The notes under the pieces are model-generated. The model had not been told where the DNA came from and ran no database searches. It worked only from the letters and a program-made list of their open reading frames with translations. Positions 6,490 to 12,744 of a stretch of 26,535 nucleotides of DNA are shown one piece after another. Made by a program: the position numbers and the translations under genes. The stretch comes from a virus, in IMG/VR virus record IMGVR_UViG_3300036770_003535, positions 1-26,535 of that record, one strand, 5' to 3'. Each line of letters opens with the position of its first letter. Within the stretch, counting starts at the first letter, position 1.

Positions 6490-7200
6490 ATGGCCGAGAC
6501 AGACAGAGAGCTATTTCCCGGCCAAGAGGCCCGCATCAGCTTTGGCCGCACGCTCAAGCTCTGGCGATTACGGGCCGGGTGGAAGCAGGACACGCTGAGC
6601 CGATGGGGCAAATCGGCAGGCTTCTCCTCGGTCACGGATGCCGTCTTCAACAAGCTGGAGCGGGGGCAGACACCGCAGCCGCTGCCGCTGACCTTCATCC
6701 AGCTCGGCCTGGCCAATGACCGCCTGCACCGCCAGGAATATGGCGTGATCGCAGACCGCAGGCTGATGGATCAGATCAAGGCCCAGGAGCCGATCTGCAG
6801 ACCCGATGGCCAGCCATGGACTGCCGTGGACTTCTTCGCTCACTTCTGCGGGCTGGAGGATGCCCCGGAGTGGGCCCGCAAGGAACGGGAGTGGGCCATT
6901 AGCGAAGAGGCTGCCGAACGGCTCAGCAACCAGCAACGCGAGATGTTCCTGCGCCATGCCCAGGATTGCCTCATGGACCGTCAGGAGGCCTGGCGGGATC
7001 TGCAGCAGCACTGCACCGGGATGACCAGAGAGCAGGTGGCCAGCTTCAAGCTGGTGCTCGGTGGGCACAAGGTCTGGAAGCCTGCGGAGCTGGCTGAGAT
7101 GACCGACAGCAACGGGCGCAACCCAGCGATTGAGGCGATGCAGGAATGGTGCGACTCCGACGAGCTGTGCGCCGAGTTCAGGGAGCTGTGCCCGCGCTAG
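6490..7200 (+). CDS. XRE-like HTH transcriptional regulator (236 aa)
   Basis: ATG at 6490 with AAGGA about 9 nt before it. Residues about 17-75 resemble a Cro/C1-type helix-turn-helix: FGRTLKLWRLRAGWKQDTL, then SVTDAVFNKLERGQT. The remainder is helical and highly charged, with HFCGLEDAPEWARKERE and a C-terminal acidic patch (EWCDSDELCAEF). It has no recognisable LexA/CI-type autoprotease motif. It sits between the integrase and the promoter of the Erf operon. That makes it a good candidate for the lysogeny repressor or an early activator; the -10 and leader of the Erf operon carry dyads it could bind. The C-terminal region matches no family I can name. Confidence 0.65.
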   Translation: MAETDRELFPGQEARISFGRTLKLWRLRAGWKQDTLSRWGKSAGFSSVTDAVFNKLERGQTPQPLPLTFIQLGLANDRLHRQEYGVIADRRLMDQIKAQEPICRPDGQPWTAVDFFAHFCGLEDAPEWARKEREWAISEEAAERLSNQQREMFLRHAQDCLMDRQEAWRDLQQHCTGMTREQVASFKLVLGGHKVWKPAELAEMTDSNGRNPAIEAMQEWCDSDELCAEFRELCPR

Positions 7201-7211
7201 CCGCCAATCCC

Positions 7212-7253
7212 TTGACCGGTAGTCGCTACTAGGGGTAGTGTTGAGGGGTCAAC
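7212..7253 (+). promoter_or_regulatory. Promoter and operator region of the Erf operon
   Basis: TTGACC (7212-7217), 18 nt, TAGTGT (7236-7241) forms a sigma-70-type promoter with a predicted start near 7248. TAGT (7220), ACTA (7228) and TAGT (7236) are spaced by exactly 8 bp inside the spacer and -10. GTTGA-GGGG-TCAAC (7240-7253) is a perfect 5-bp dyad over the start. Overlapping half-sites and a start-site dyad suggest tight repression, perhaps by the XRE-like protein encoded just upstream. Confidence 0.55.
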
Positions 7254-7264
7254 GGGCCTAGCCC

Positions 7265-7987
7265 ATGCCTAACCCCTCCCCATCCACTGGCAGTCCCCTC
7301 ACTGCCGCACTGGTCGAGTTTCACAAGAAAGTCGGCACCATCCACGAAACCAGCAAGGCCCAGTACGGCTCCTATGCCGACCTGGCCACGGTCCTTGGTG
7401 AAATCCTCCCCAAGCTGGCCGAATGCGACATCCGCCTGTCCCAGACCTTCCGGCCCTGGCCTTCGGATGACGGCCTTGGCACGATGCTGGTCACCAGCCT
7501 CAAGCACGTTTCCGGCGAGGAAGAACGCTCGGAGCTGCCGCTGACCATCCCCACCTCCAACCGGGGCAACCCGCTTCACGACTTCGGTGGAGCGGTCACC
7601 TATCAGCGCAGGTATGCCGTGCTGGCCATGCTCGGGCTGGCCGCTGGCATTCCAGATGATGACGGGGACGCCTTTGACCAGGCCAAACCCGCTAGCACTA
7701 ACAAGCCTGCTCGCGCTGCCGCTAAGCCTGCACCCGCAAGCAAGCCGCAGAAGCCTGCACCCGCTCCCGCTGCCCCAGCGGTCCCTGCTGCCTCCACTGA
7801 TGCGCTTAATGCCATCAAAAAGGCCATCCTCGGTCTGAACCCTGACCAGCGGTCACAACTGGTCGAGGCGTTCCGCCTGCAATACGGCACCCCCGAAGGT
7901 GTCGGCATCGCGGATCACATCAAGACCCAGGAACACATCGACTTCCTCTCTCAGACCATCGCCCATGTCACCGGCACTGACTCATGA
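7265..7987 (+). CDS. erf: Erf-family single-strand annealing protein (240 aa)
   Basis: Erf proteins form oligomeric rings that anneal complementary single strands during phage recombination and genome circularisation. The signature is clear at residues about 101-125: NPLHDFGGAVTYQRRYAVLA followed by MLGLAAGIPDDDGD. It follows an N-terminal helical part (ALVEFHKKVGTIHETSKAQYG). A Pro/Ala/Lys-rich linker covers about 140-180, and a C-terminal helical domain of about 55 residues ends the protein. It is the first gene of a rightward operon and its stop overlaps the following genes. The PD-(D/E)XK nuclease at 202-1090 is a plausible partner nuclease, although it is encoded on the other strand. Confidence 0.92.
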   Translation: MPNPSPSTGSPLTAALVEFHKKVGTIHETSKAQYGSYADLATVLGEILPKLAECDIRLSQTFRPWPSDDGLGTMLVTSLKHVSGEEERSELPLTIPTSNRGNPLHDFGGAVTYQRRYAVLAMLGLAAGIPDDDGDAFDQAKPASTNKPARAAAKPAPASKPQKPAPAPAAPAVPAASTDALNAIKKAILGLNPDQRSQLVEAFRLQYGTPEGVGIADHIKTQEHIDFLSQTIAHVTGTDS

Positions 7988-8291
7988 GCACATCGTCTAT
8001 GCGCTCCAGCACATCGCCAAAGCGTGCCGCCAGCTCGAACAGGACGAGCACGAAGCCTATGCAGCGGCAGCCTTTGAATCACGCATCACGGCCTATGGCA
8101 CACACTGCACCCGCAGGGCCATCCTCGAGCGCGTCTCCGCTGACCTCCGCACTTTGCTTGCAACGGGAACGGTTCTTGGTGCAGCACACGCAGACCGGCC
8201 AGTACCTATCGGGGGCAGTGGACGGGAAGCTGACGTGGACAGCCGATCCACGCCAAGCGTTCCGCTACACGCTTATGGAGACTGTGCTTGA
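7965..8291 (+). CDS. Small hypothetical protein, 3' part overlapping the next gene
   Basis: ATG at 7965 overlaps the end of erf by 23 nt. The first 68 residues look real: HEHIVYALQHIAKACRQLEQ, then CTRRAILERVSADLRTLLATG, a helical and charged sequence. After about residue 70 the frame becomes Gly/Pro/Ser-rich and unconvincing, while the frame one nucleotide over becomes clearly protein-like. The visible product is either a 108-aa protein whose tail overlaps the next gene by about 134 nt, or the N-terminal half of one protein split by a +1 frameshift. Family not recognised. Confidence 0.5.
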   Translation: MSPALTHEHIVYALQHIAKACRQLEQDEHEAYAAAAFESRITAYGTHCTRRAILERVSADLRTLLATGTVLGAAHADRPVPIGGSGREADVDSRSTPSVPLHAYGDCA

Positions 8292-8415
8292 GCAGCTGCG
8301 GGCCACACGGGAGTTCTACAAGATTCCCGATGTGCAGGTCGTCAGCGTCATCTTCAACGTCAACCCAAGCGCACCTGATCGCTTGGATGCCTGGGAGGCT
8401 TCAGTCTGCTCATGA
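8158..8415 (+). CDS. Small hypothetical protein (85 aa, TTG start proposed)
   Basis: The convincing part of this frame begins around 8158: RERFLVQHTQTGQYLSG, GKLTWTADPRQAFRY, VLEQLRATREFYKIP, then a VVSVIFNV strand. The upstream part of the same frame, back to an ATG at 7984, is Ser/Thr/Arg/Pro-rich shadow over the previous gene. A TTG at 8158 is therefore proposed as the start, unless it is joined to the preceding frame by a +1 shift. The fold looks like a small alpha/beta domain with the pattern of display-and-mask phage proteins. No family is assigned. Its stop overlaps the next ATG (ATGA). Confidence 0.55.
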   Translation: MQRERFLVQHTQTGQYLSGAVDGKLTWTADPRQAFRYTLMETVLEQLRATREFYKIPDVQVVSVIFNVNPSAPDRLDAWEASVCS

Positions 8416-8636
8416 GCACTAGGGCTAACGAACGCAAGCGTCTTGGTCGCAGCAGCCAAGCACACCAAATGCGGCAAGCACTTTTTGGCACTGACAGCGG
8501 CCATCGCGTTGGCGTTTACCTCTGGCCTGATGCCCATGAATTGCTAGAGGCCGATGCCTCCACCTATGGCCTGACCGTTAGCGGGATGGCCCACCGCATC
8601 ATCCGTCAACACTATCAACTCCCCCCAATCCCATGA
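8412..8636 (+). CDS. Small RHH-like protein (74 aa)
   Basis: Starts at an ATGA overlap with the previous stop. A basic N-terminus (RANERKRLGRSSQAHQMR) precedes an RHH-like segment at residues about 32-70: strand RVGVYLWP, helix DAHELLEADASTYG, then LTVSGMAHRIIRQHYQ. This matches the CopG/Arc pattern of strand, helix, turn with Ser, and second helix. It probably binds DNA as a dimer and is the third RHH-type protein in the window. In the middle of the Erf operon it may autoregulate early transcription. The function is inferred from fold alone. Confidence 0.6.
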   Translation: MSTRANERKRLGRSSQAHQMRQALFGTDSGHRVGVYLWPDAHELLEADASTYGLTVSGMAHRIIRQHYQLPPIP

Positions 8637-8956
8637 ACGAATTCACCCCTGCCTTCCCCAAGCCTGTGAAGTGGGGAACCTCCGAGAACAAATTTGATCA
8701 GTCGGGCAAAAACCCCATCAACCTCTCGCTGTTCATTCCTCTGGAGTCGGCCTATGCCTTCGCCCAGTACCTGATGAACTTGGCTGATGATCCCTCCCGC
8801 CATAAGACCGGCAAGGTCTGGGACTATGCCACCAAAAGCGAGATCGAGGTGACTGGTGTCTATGTCAATGGCAAAGGGCGTGATGGCCAGCGCGGCAGCT
8901 TTGGCACCATCAACCCGCAGGCCGTGACCCTCTCATCTGAGGAGCCTGCATTCTGA
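8633..8956 (+). CDS. Hypothetical protein with SSB-like acidic C-terminal tip (107 aa)
   Basis: Starts at an ATGA overlap. It contains NPINLSLFIPLESAYAFAQY, a conserved-looking strand/helix, and KSEIEVTGVYVNGKGRDGQ, a hairpin rich in Gly and basic residues as in nucleic-acid binding loops. The chain ends SSEEPAF. Bacterial and phage single-strand binding proteins often end in an acidic stretch with a final Phe that docks partner proteins, so the tail together with the nearby Erf gene suggests a single-strand DNA-binding or recombination accessory role. The body does not obviously match an OB-fold family, so this is only a suggestion. Confidence 0.6.
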   Translation: MNEFTPAFPKPVKWGTSENKFDQSGKNPINLSLFIPLESAYAFAQYLMNLADDPSRHKTGKVWDYATKSEIEVTGVYVNGKGRDGQRGSFGTINPQAVTLSSEEPAF

Positions 8957-8957
8957 G

Positions 8958-9560
8958 ATGGGACATCGCCACTGGTCTGACGAGGAACTTGAAATCCTGA
9001 TGTCGCTCTGTGGTGATATGCCCTGGCCGATGGTCACGCCTGCCTACAACAGTCAGGCCAAAGGTCGGGGCTACATCGAGCGATCAGAGACGGCCCTACG
9101 TCGAAAATGCGATGGCCTTGGCCTGCAGCGGCGGTCCACTGGTGAATGGGTCACCACTGGTTTTGTGGCCCAACTGATGGACGTGTCTAAATCGACCGTC
9201 CAGCGGTGGATTGCCAATGGCTGGCTCAAGACCCGCAGCTACCCCCATGGCCCGCACCTTGTCCACTTCTTCACCAGGGACAGCTTGCGGCGCCTGGCCG
9301 AAGATCGGCCTTACCTGTTCGGTGGCCAGTCTGAATCCACACTGACCATGCTCTTTAACAACGAGTACACGGCAGCCAGGATCGTGGCCATGGAACTCCC
9401 CAAGCCGTGGTGCCGTAAACCCGTCATCTGCATTGAACGGGGCAGACGGTATCCCTCGGTCTACAGGGCGGCAAAGTCAGTTTATGTGACGCCACAACGG
9501 CTCAGGGCAGTGCTCGATACGAACGAGACGGCTGCTGGTTACCACTGGAGGACCGCGTGA
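8958..9560 (+). CDS. Multi-module DNA-binding protein: SANT/Myb-like, HTH and NUMOD1-like
   Basis: 200 aa. Residues about 4-58 resemble a SANT/Myb-like module (HWSDEELEILMSLCGDMPW, then TALRRKCDGLGLQRR). Residues about 65-95 carry a MerR/excisionase-style winged HTH: TTGFVAQLMDVSKSTVQRWI, then ANGWLKTRSYPHG. Residues about 164-198 match the NUMOD1 pattern common beside homing endonucleases: YPSVYRAAKSVYVTPQRL and the final GYHWRTA. No GIY-YIG, HNH or other nuclease motif is present, so it appears to be a specific DNA-binding protein. It could be a regulator or an excisionase-like directionality factor. It starts 2 nt after the previous stop and overlaps the next gene by GTGA. Confidence 0.7.
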   Translation: MGHRHWSDEELEILMSLCGDMPWPMVTPAYNSQAKGRGYIERSETALRRKCDGLGLQRRSTGEWVTTGFVAQLMDVSKSTVQRWIANGWLKTRSYPHGPHLVHFFTRDSLRRLAEDRPYLFGGQSESTLTMLFNNEYTAARIVAMELPKPWCRKPVICIERGRRYPSVYRAAKSVYVTPQRLRAVLDTNETAAGYHWRTA

Positions 9561-9718
9561 ACAACACCAGTCTTGTTGCTGCCTTTGAGGAGTGGTGGAT
9601 GGAGAGCTATGGCCGCAGCCCTGGTGTCCATGCCGTCATGACACATACCGCTTTTGCTCAGCACATCCTGAGCCTGCTTGAACACAACCACGAACAACCC
9701 AATGGCGATTCTCGCTGA
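9557..9718 (+). CDS. Small hypothetical protein (53 aa)
   Basis: A GTG at 9557 overlaps the previous TGA (GTGA). The product includes FEEWWMESYGRSPGVHAVM and THTAFAQHILSLLEH, a compact Trp-rich helical domain typical of small conserved phage proteins. The stop TGA is at 9716-9718, 15 nt inside the dCTP deaminase gene, so the two are coupled. No function is assigned. The codon context and operon position make it credible despite its size. Confidence 0.6.
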   Translation: MNNTSLVAAFEEWWMESYGRSPGVHAVMTHTAFAQHILSLLEHNHEQPNGDSR

Positions 9719-10223
9719 CTATCAGATCACTGCCCGCTGCGAAGGCGGGATGGTCACCCCTTTTGATCCGTCCCTGGTCAACCCGGCCAGCCTTGACGTG
9801 CGGCTGGGTGGCACGCTCTTGATTGAGTCTGCCCAATCGCCGCAGCTGGTCCCCTACCCGTTGGAGCAGCACAGCCAGGAGCATCCGTACATGATGCGAC
9901 CCGGTGAGTTTGTGCTGGCCCAGACCCTTGAAGAGTTCAACATCCCAGTTGATGTGGCCGCACAGTTTGTCCTGAAGTCGAGCAGGGCCAGGGAAGGCAT
10001 CGAGCATCTGCTGGCCGGGTTCGCTGACCCTGGCTTCAACGGCTCGGTCATGACGCTTGAGCTGCACAACAGCAGGCAGCTCCATGCGGTGCCGATCTGG
10101 CCTGGCATGAAGATCGGCCAGATGATCTTCTACGTGATGGCCGACGTTCCCCTGAGGAGCTATGCGGTCGTCGGGAACTACAACGGCGACCGGGTTGTCA
10201 CGGCCAGTCGAGGGCACCTCTAA
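9702..10223 (+). CDS. dcd: dCTP deaminase (dCTP to dUTP), 173 aa
   Basis: Dcd deaminates dCTP to dUTP, the precursor of dUMP and hence dTTP. Family features visible: NPASLDVRLGG near the N-terminus, KSSRAREG (Ser and Arg of the nucleotide site), and GFADPGFNGSVMTLELHN with the catalytic Glu in TLELHN. PGMKIGQMIF comes near the end. The length agrees with the 175-195 aa family. The start MAILADYQ at 9702 is preferred over 9678 because the family begins directly with a strand/helix containing IxxYQI. The gene overlaps its neighbours on both sides (TAATG with the sigma factor). A phage copy probably rebalances pyrimidine pools for its own replication. Confidence 0.9.
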   Translation: MAILADYQITARCEGGMVTPFDPSLVNPASLDVRLGGTLLIESAQSPQLVPYPLEQHSQEHPYMMRPGEFVLAQTLEEFNIPVDVAAQFVLKSSRAREGIEHLLAGFADPGFNGSVMTLELHNSRQLHAVPIWPGMKIGQMIFYVMADVPLRSYAVVGNYNGDRVVTASRGHL

Positions 10224-11152
10224 TGAAAAAGGACACCCTTGATGTCTTCCTGAACGAGGCCAGCAGGATCCCACTCCTCACCCCTTCAGAAGAAATCCAT
10301 CTGGGCCGCCGCGTCCAGGCCATGATGCAACTGCAGGAGCAGAGCAAAGGGCCCTACACCACAGCCCAGCAGCGGATCATCAAACGTGGCATCGCTGCCC
10401 GTAACCGCATGATCAGCGCCAACCTCAAGCTGGTGGCAGCCATCTGCCGTAAACGCCAGCGGTCGCTAGGCGGGTTCCAGACCAGTGCTGAGGACATGAT
10501 GCAAGACGGCATCCTCGGCCTGATCCGTGGCGTCGAGAAATACGACCCAGAGCGGGGTTACAAGTTCTCGACCTATGCCTACTGGTGGATCACGCAGATG
10601 ATGACCCGTGGCATCGAGGCCCACGGCAGGCAGATCAGGCTGCCGCACAAGATCGCGGAGAAGTTCATGGGCCACAACCGCATCATCCAGCGGCTGGCCG
10701 GTGAACTGGGCCGCCAGCCCACCAGGCCGGAGATTGCCCAGGCCATGGGCATCACCGAAGAGGAATACGACCGCGCCCTGTTGCTGGCTGCACCCTGTGC
10801 CAGCCTGGACGTGGCCATCCTTGACGATGGCAGTGACCTGGGCGGGCTGGTCGGTGATGGCTCTGACGCGGACCAGCACCTTGAGCAGGTGTCAGATCGC
10901 ATTGATACCGAGCTGCTCAACACGGCCATGGCCAACCTGCCGGAACGCCAGCAGCTGATCATCAAACTCCGCTATGGCCTCGACGGCAACGAGCCGCACA
11001 CGTTCACGGCCATCGGGCGGAAGCTCAATGTGACCCGTGAAGCCGTCAGGCTGCAAGCTGAGCGGGCATACAAGGCCCTGCAGCGTCACATGCTATTGGC
11101 CAAACAGGTGAAGCAACCAGCGCATGACCCGTGGGGGTTGCTTACGGCTTAG
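10223..11152 (+). CDS. RpoD-like sigma-70 family factor, cyanobacterial group 2 type (309 aa)
   Basis: Full sigma-70 architecture without region 1.1. Region 1.2 is at about 5-35 (IPLLTPSEEIHLGRRVQ), a pattern typical of cyanobacterial group 2 sigmas. Region 2 is at about 57-145, including RGYKFSTYAYWWITQM with the -10 melting and reading residues. Region 3 is at about 146-215 and region 4 at about 235-290. Region 2.4 keeps the Gln and Thr that read the -10. In the -35 helix the usual RERIRQIE is REAVRLQA, so positions equal to E. coli R586 and Q589 are Ala and Leu. It is the last gene of the Erf operon, coupled to dcd by TAATG. That suggests a middle-time regulator switching host RNA polymerase to later phage genes. 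A captured host sigma is the likely origin. Confidence 0.9.
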   Translation: MKKDTLDVFLNEASRIPLLTPSEEIHLGRRVQAMMQLQEQSKGPYTTAQQRIIKRGIAARNRMISANLKLVAAICRKRQRSLGGFQTSAEDMMQDGILGLIRGVEKYDPERGYKFSTYAYWWITQMMTRGIEAHGRQIRLPHKIAEKFMGHNRIIQRLAGELGRQPTRPEIAQAMGITEEEYDRALLLAAPCASLDVAILDDGSDLGGLVGDGSDADQHLEQVSDRIDTELLNTAMANLPERQQLIIKLRYGLDGNEPHTFTAIGRKLNVTREAVRLQAERAYKALQRHMLLAKQVKQPAHDPWGLLTA

Positions 11153-11368
11153 CTCCGCTTCCATCTCCAGCATCCCGACATGGTGAATGGCCTGACGGAT
11201 GATGGCAGCTTGCAATGCGTTTTGTTGCGTTAATGAACACGCAATGTTTACAAGCTGATCAACATTCTCCGGCCCTTCACGTTTGATTGCAGACAGATGG
11301 CTATGCATCTGTGCTTCTGCAGAAATGCTTAATCTTGGGACCAGCCATTCACTCCAGGCCACGGGCAA
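11093..11368 (-). CDS. Small hypothetical protein (up to 91 aa), convergent with the sigma gene
   Basis: Minus-strand frame with non-ATG starts at 11368 (TTG) or 11362 (GTG); an internal ATG at 11308 is also possible. The sequence is protein-like: SISAEAQMHSHLSAIKREGP, ENVDQLVNIACSLTQQNALQ, then AAIIRQAIHHVGMLEME, an all-helical pattern. Its last 20 codons overlap the 3' end of the sigma gene. The DNA here (about 11160-11380) is clearly less GC-rich than its surroundings, suggesting separate acquisition. It is divergent from the gene at 11402. No family is recognised. Confidence 0.55.
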   Translation of the reverse strand: MPVAWSEWLVPRLSISAEAQMHSHLSAIKREGPENVDQLVNIACSLTQQNALQAAIIRQAIHHVGMLEMEAELSRKQPPRVMRWLLHLFGQ

Positions 11369-11388
11369 CTTAATCAGGGTCTTGCATG

Positions 11389-11394
11389 TATGTT
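11389..11394 (+). promoter_or_regulatory. Candidate -10 (TATGTT) giving a leaderless start at 11402
   Basis: TATGTT lies exactly 7 nt before the ATG at 11402, the same arrangement as TATGTT and the integrase ATG at 4741. A -10 at this distance would place the transcription start at the start codon. The -35 region is poor here, so support is limited to the shared layout. Confidence 0.3.
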
Positions 11395-11401
11395 GCCCGC
11401 C

Positions 11402-11566
11402 ATGGCTGTTGATGTTGTGCCTTACATCACAGTTGTTTTGGATGAGCGGGGGTCAGCGGTCTGGCAGGTTGTCGCAGCAGGGATAGCGGTCAACTGCTAC
11501 TGCGGCCAGCGGGCGCTGGAGGTGCTGCGGGTGGTCTGCAAAAGCAAGGGGCTGAAGGCTCCCTAG
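11402..11566 (+). CDS. Small hypothetical protein (54 aa)
   Basis: ATG at 11402, stop TAG at 11564-11566. The product begins MAVDVVPYITVVLDERGSAV and continues WQVVAAGIAVNCYCGQRALE. This is a beta-rich start then a helix, with three Cys, two of them in a CYC pair. No ribosome binding site is visible. It converges on the endolysin gene and the two stops share the tetramer CTAG (11563-11566). The coding sequence has coherent codon use, so it is probably real, perhaps an accessory gene inserted between the early and lysis modules. No function is assigned. Confidence 0.5.
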   Translation: MAVDVVPYITVVLDERGSAVWQVVAAGIAVNCYCGQRALEVLRVVCKSKGLKAP

Positions 11567-12744
11567 CGTTCAGCGATGATGGCCCAGCCGGTATTGGTGC
11601 CCTCGACCATCCACCGTGGTCCCCAGTTCTTCCTGCTGTAGCGGGCATACCGGGCCACGCTGCTCATGGTGGTCCCATTGACCAGATCGGCCTCCCCGAG
11701 CGGGTCATGCACGATCACGTTGCTGCTGTCGTAGCCGACGACGCACAGCCAATGGCCACCACCAGATGGCTTGCTTACAGGGCCACGGTGCAGGTAACCA
11801 CAGGGCACCGGGATCCCGCGCTTGATCTGATCCTCCAGCGTGCGCCAACCAGCCACCTTGGTGAACTTGGCTTTGATGCCATAGCTCTGCAATGCCCTGA
11901 TCTGAGCCGTGGGGTCGGTGGTGTCGCCGTACTGCTGCACCCGCTTGAGGTACAGGTCATCACCGTTGGGCGTGATCAGCAGGCCAGGCTTCAGGTAGGA
12001 GAGGAGCATGGCGCAGCTGGAGGAGAAGCACATGCGGCGGCCTTGGTCCGTGGCTGAATCCAGCTGGGCGTACCAGTTGACGCTGAGCGGGTTGCCGTAG
12101 CTGCCCTGCTGCAGGGTCTTGCCGACGAACAGGGCCACCTCCGCATTGCGCCTGCGCACCAATCCATCAAGCACCTTGCCGTCAGCGTGGACCCATTTAG
12201 GTAGCTCCTCCGAAACGACCTTGACCGGATCCTCGTTGGCATTGAGCCGCTTGCGGAGAGTCGAGTCCTCCAGTGCGGCCAAGCCCACGTTGTAGGCAAA
12301 GCTGATCAGCGCGGCGATCTGGTTGCCGCTCCACTTCTTGCTGTTGGGGATCAGATGGAACACCCCAGGAGCAAACAGATCAAACAGAGCGGTCTGCAGC
12401 ATGTAATCCGCTTGCTGCACCGTGATGGTGTCGTCTTTGCGGACAGGGCCACCGCTGGGCCCGCTATAGCGAGTCGTCCCATACCCAATCGTCCACACCC
12501 CTGCCGGACACTTGTAGGCCTCAAGCCGCAGGCCCTCCCATTCCTTAATGATGGCCAGCGCCGGGGCCAACCAGTCGGGATCGGGCTGCTTCCCGGCTTG
12601 GCTCCAAGTGTGGAACCATTCATTCTCCCGGTGCAGGAGGCTGGCGGGGATCAGCTCGCCCAGTTGCTGAAGGGCCGCGATCTGATGGGGCGCTCCCTTG
12701 TAGTAGCGGAATAGATCAAGGAACTGGATTGGGTTCTTGGTCAT
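11563..12744 (-). CDS. Two-domain endolysin: GH24 lysozyme plus C39-like cysteine peptidase (393 aa)
   Basis: Residues about 55-210 form a phage-type lysozyme (GH24, muramidase). E70, C79 and T85 fit the family triad spacing Glu-8 residues-Asp/Cys-5 residues-Thr in EWEGLRLEAYKCPAGVWTIG, with Cys in place of Asp as in P21-like lysozymes. LISFAYNVG is also typical. Residues about 220-393 look like a C39-like papain-fold domain: Q227 (oxyanion), C239 (MCFSSSCAMLL), H331 (GGHWLCVVGYD) and D347 (VIVHDPLG). Together it could cut both glycan and a peptide, or the C39-like part may bind or process a partner. There is no signal peptide, so it needs a holin. It is the last gene of the leftward lysis block and overlaps the upstream gene by ATGA. 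Confidence 0.85.
   Translation of the reverse strand: MTKNPIQFLDLFRYYKGAPHQIAALQQLGELIPASLLHRENEWFHTWSQAGKQPDPDWLAPALAIIKEWEGLRLEAYKCPAGVWTIGYGTTRYSGPSGGPVRKDDTITVQQADYMLQTALFDLFAPGVFHLIPNSKKWSGNQIAALISFAYNVGLAALEDSTLRKRLNANEDPVKVVSEELPKWVHADGKVLDGLVRRRNAEVALFVGKTLQQGSYGNPLSVNWYAQLDSATDQGRRMCFSSSCAMLLSYLKPGLLITPNGDDLYLKRVQQYGDTTDPTAQIRALQSYGIKAKFTKVAGWRTLEDQIKRGIPVPCGYLHRGPVSKPSGGGHWLCVVGYDSSNVIVHDPLGEADLVNGTTMSSVARYARYSRKNWGPRWMVEGTNTGWAIIAER

Noticed and set aside
7984-8157. N-terminal part of the frame ending at 8415
   Set aside because: Low-complexity Ser/Thr/Arg/Pro sequence; the 7965 frame over the same bases is far more protein-like.
12355-12714. 119-codon rightward ORF opposite the endolysin
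   Set aside because: It overlaps the lysozyme catalytic region entirely and has no independent support.
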